DNA from: Leucobacter sp.
GTDB lineage: Bacteria; Actinomycetota; Actinomycetes; Actinomycetales; Microbacteriaceae
DNA: 5,005 nucleotides
Reading direction: 5' to 3'
Assembly (NCBI GenBank): GCA_017990305.1
Contig: JAGNOB010000185.1
Span: forward strand, 1 to 5,005
Part shown: piece by piece, positions 5,005 to 5,005 of the stretch
How positions within the stretch are numbered: position 1 is the stretch's first letter
How the letters are laid out: each line of letters starts with the position of its first letter
Made by a program: the position numbers and the translations under genes
Notes under the pieces: model-generated
The model's database searches: none
What the model saw: only the letters and a program-made list of their open reading frames with translations
Told to the model about the DNA's origin: nothing

Positions 5005-5005
5005 C

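Overview
The window looks like chromosomal DNA from a high-GC Gram-positive bacterium (Actinobacteria, probably Microbacteriaceae-like). The evidence is strong G/C bias at third codon positions, GTG starts, a beta-lactamase-fold lipoprotein, a C-terminal Excalibur domain and an actinobacterial-type SpoU/TrmH methyltransferase. This placement is inferred from sequence style and remembered families, not from a search. No insertion sequence, CRISPR array, phage gene or plasmid function was seen.

Layout, left to right. Bases 2-139 are the C-terminal tail of a sensor histidine kinase. It overlaps, through an ATGA junction, a NarL/LuxR-type response regulator (136-891); together they form a two-component operon on the + strand. 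Converging on it from the - strand is a 355-residue protein (916-1983). It joins an N-terminal DUF2470 domain to a complete C-terminal heme oxygenase through a histidine-rich linker containing NPH repeats. A 98-bp divergent promoter region separates it from a + strand lipoprotein gene (2082-3341). That lipoprotein has the beta-lactamase/penicillin-binding-protein fold but has lost the residues of all three catalytic motifs. A strong 14-bp hairpin follows it.

Next is a tRNA-Gly(CCC) gene (3432-3505) preceded by a small perfect hairpin. An Ogt-type O6-alkylguanine-DNA alkyltransferase gene (3552-4067) follows and may be read from a leaderless transcript. It runs tail-to-tail into a TrmH/SpoU RNA methyltransferase gene (4064-4744, - strand), and the two stop codons share one CTAG tetranucleotide. 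Immediately upstream on the - strand is the 3' end of a gene for a secreted or surface Excalibur calcium-binding-domain protein (4774-5004), cut by the window edge.

Functionally this is mostly a mix of housekeeping genes (tRNA, DNA repair, RNA modification) and environmental-response genes (two-component system, heme degradation, envelope lipoproteins). The most distinctive items are the DUF2470-His linker-heme oxygenase fusion and the apparent pseudoenzyme lipoprotein. A link between the two-component system and heme is possible by analogy with corynebacterial HrrSA/ChrSA, but nothing in the sequence proves it.
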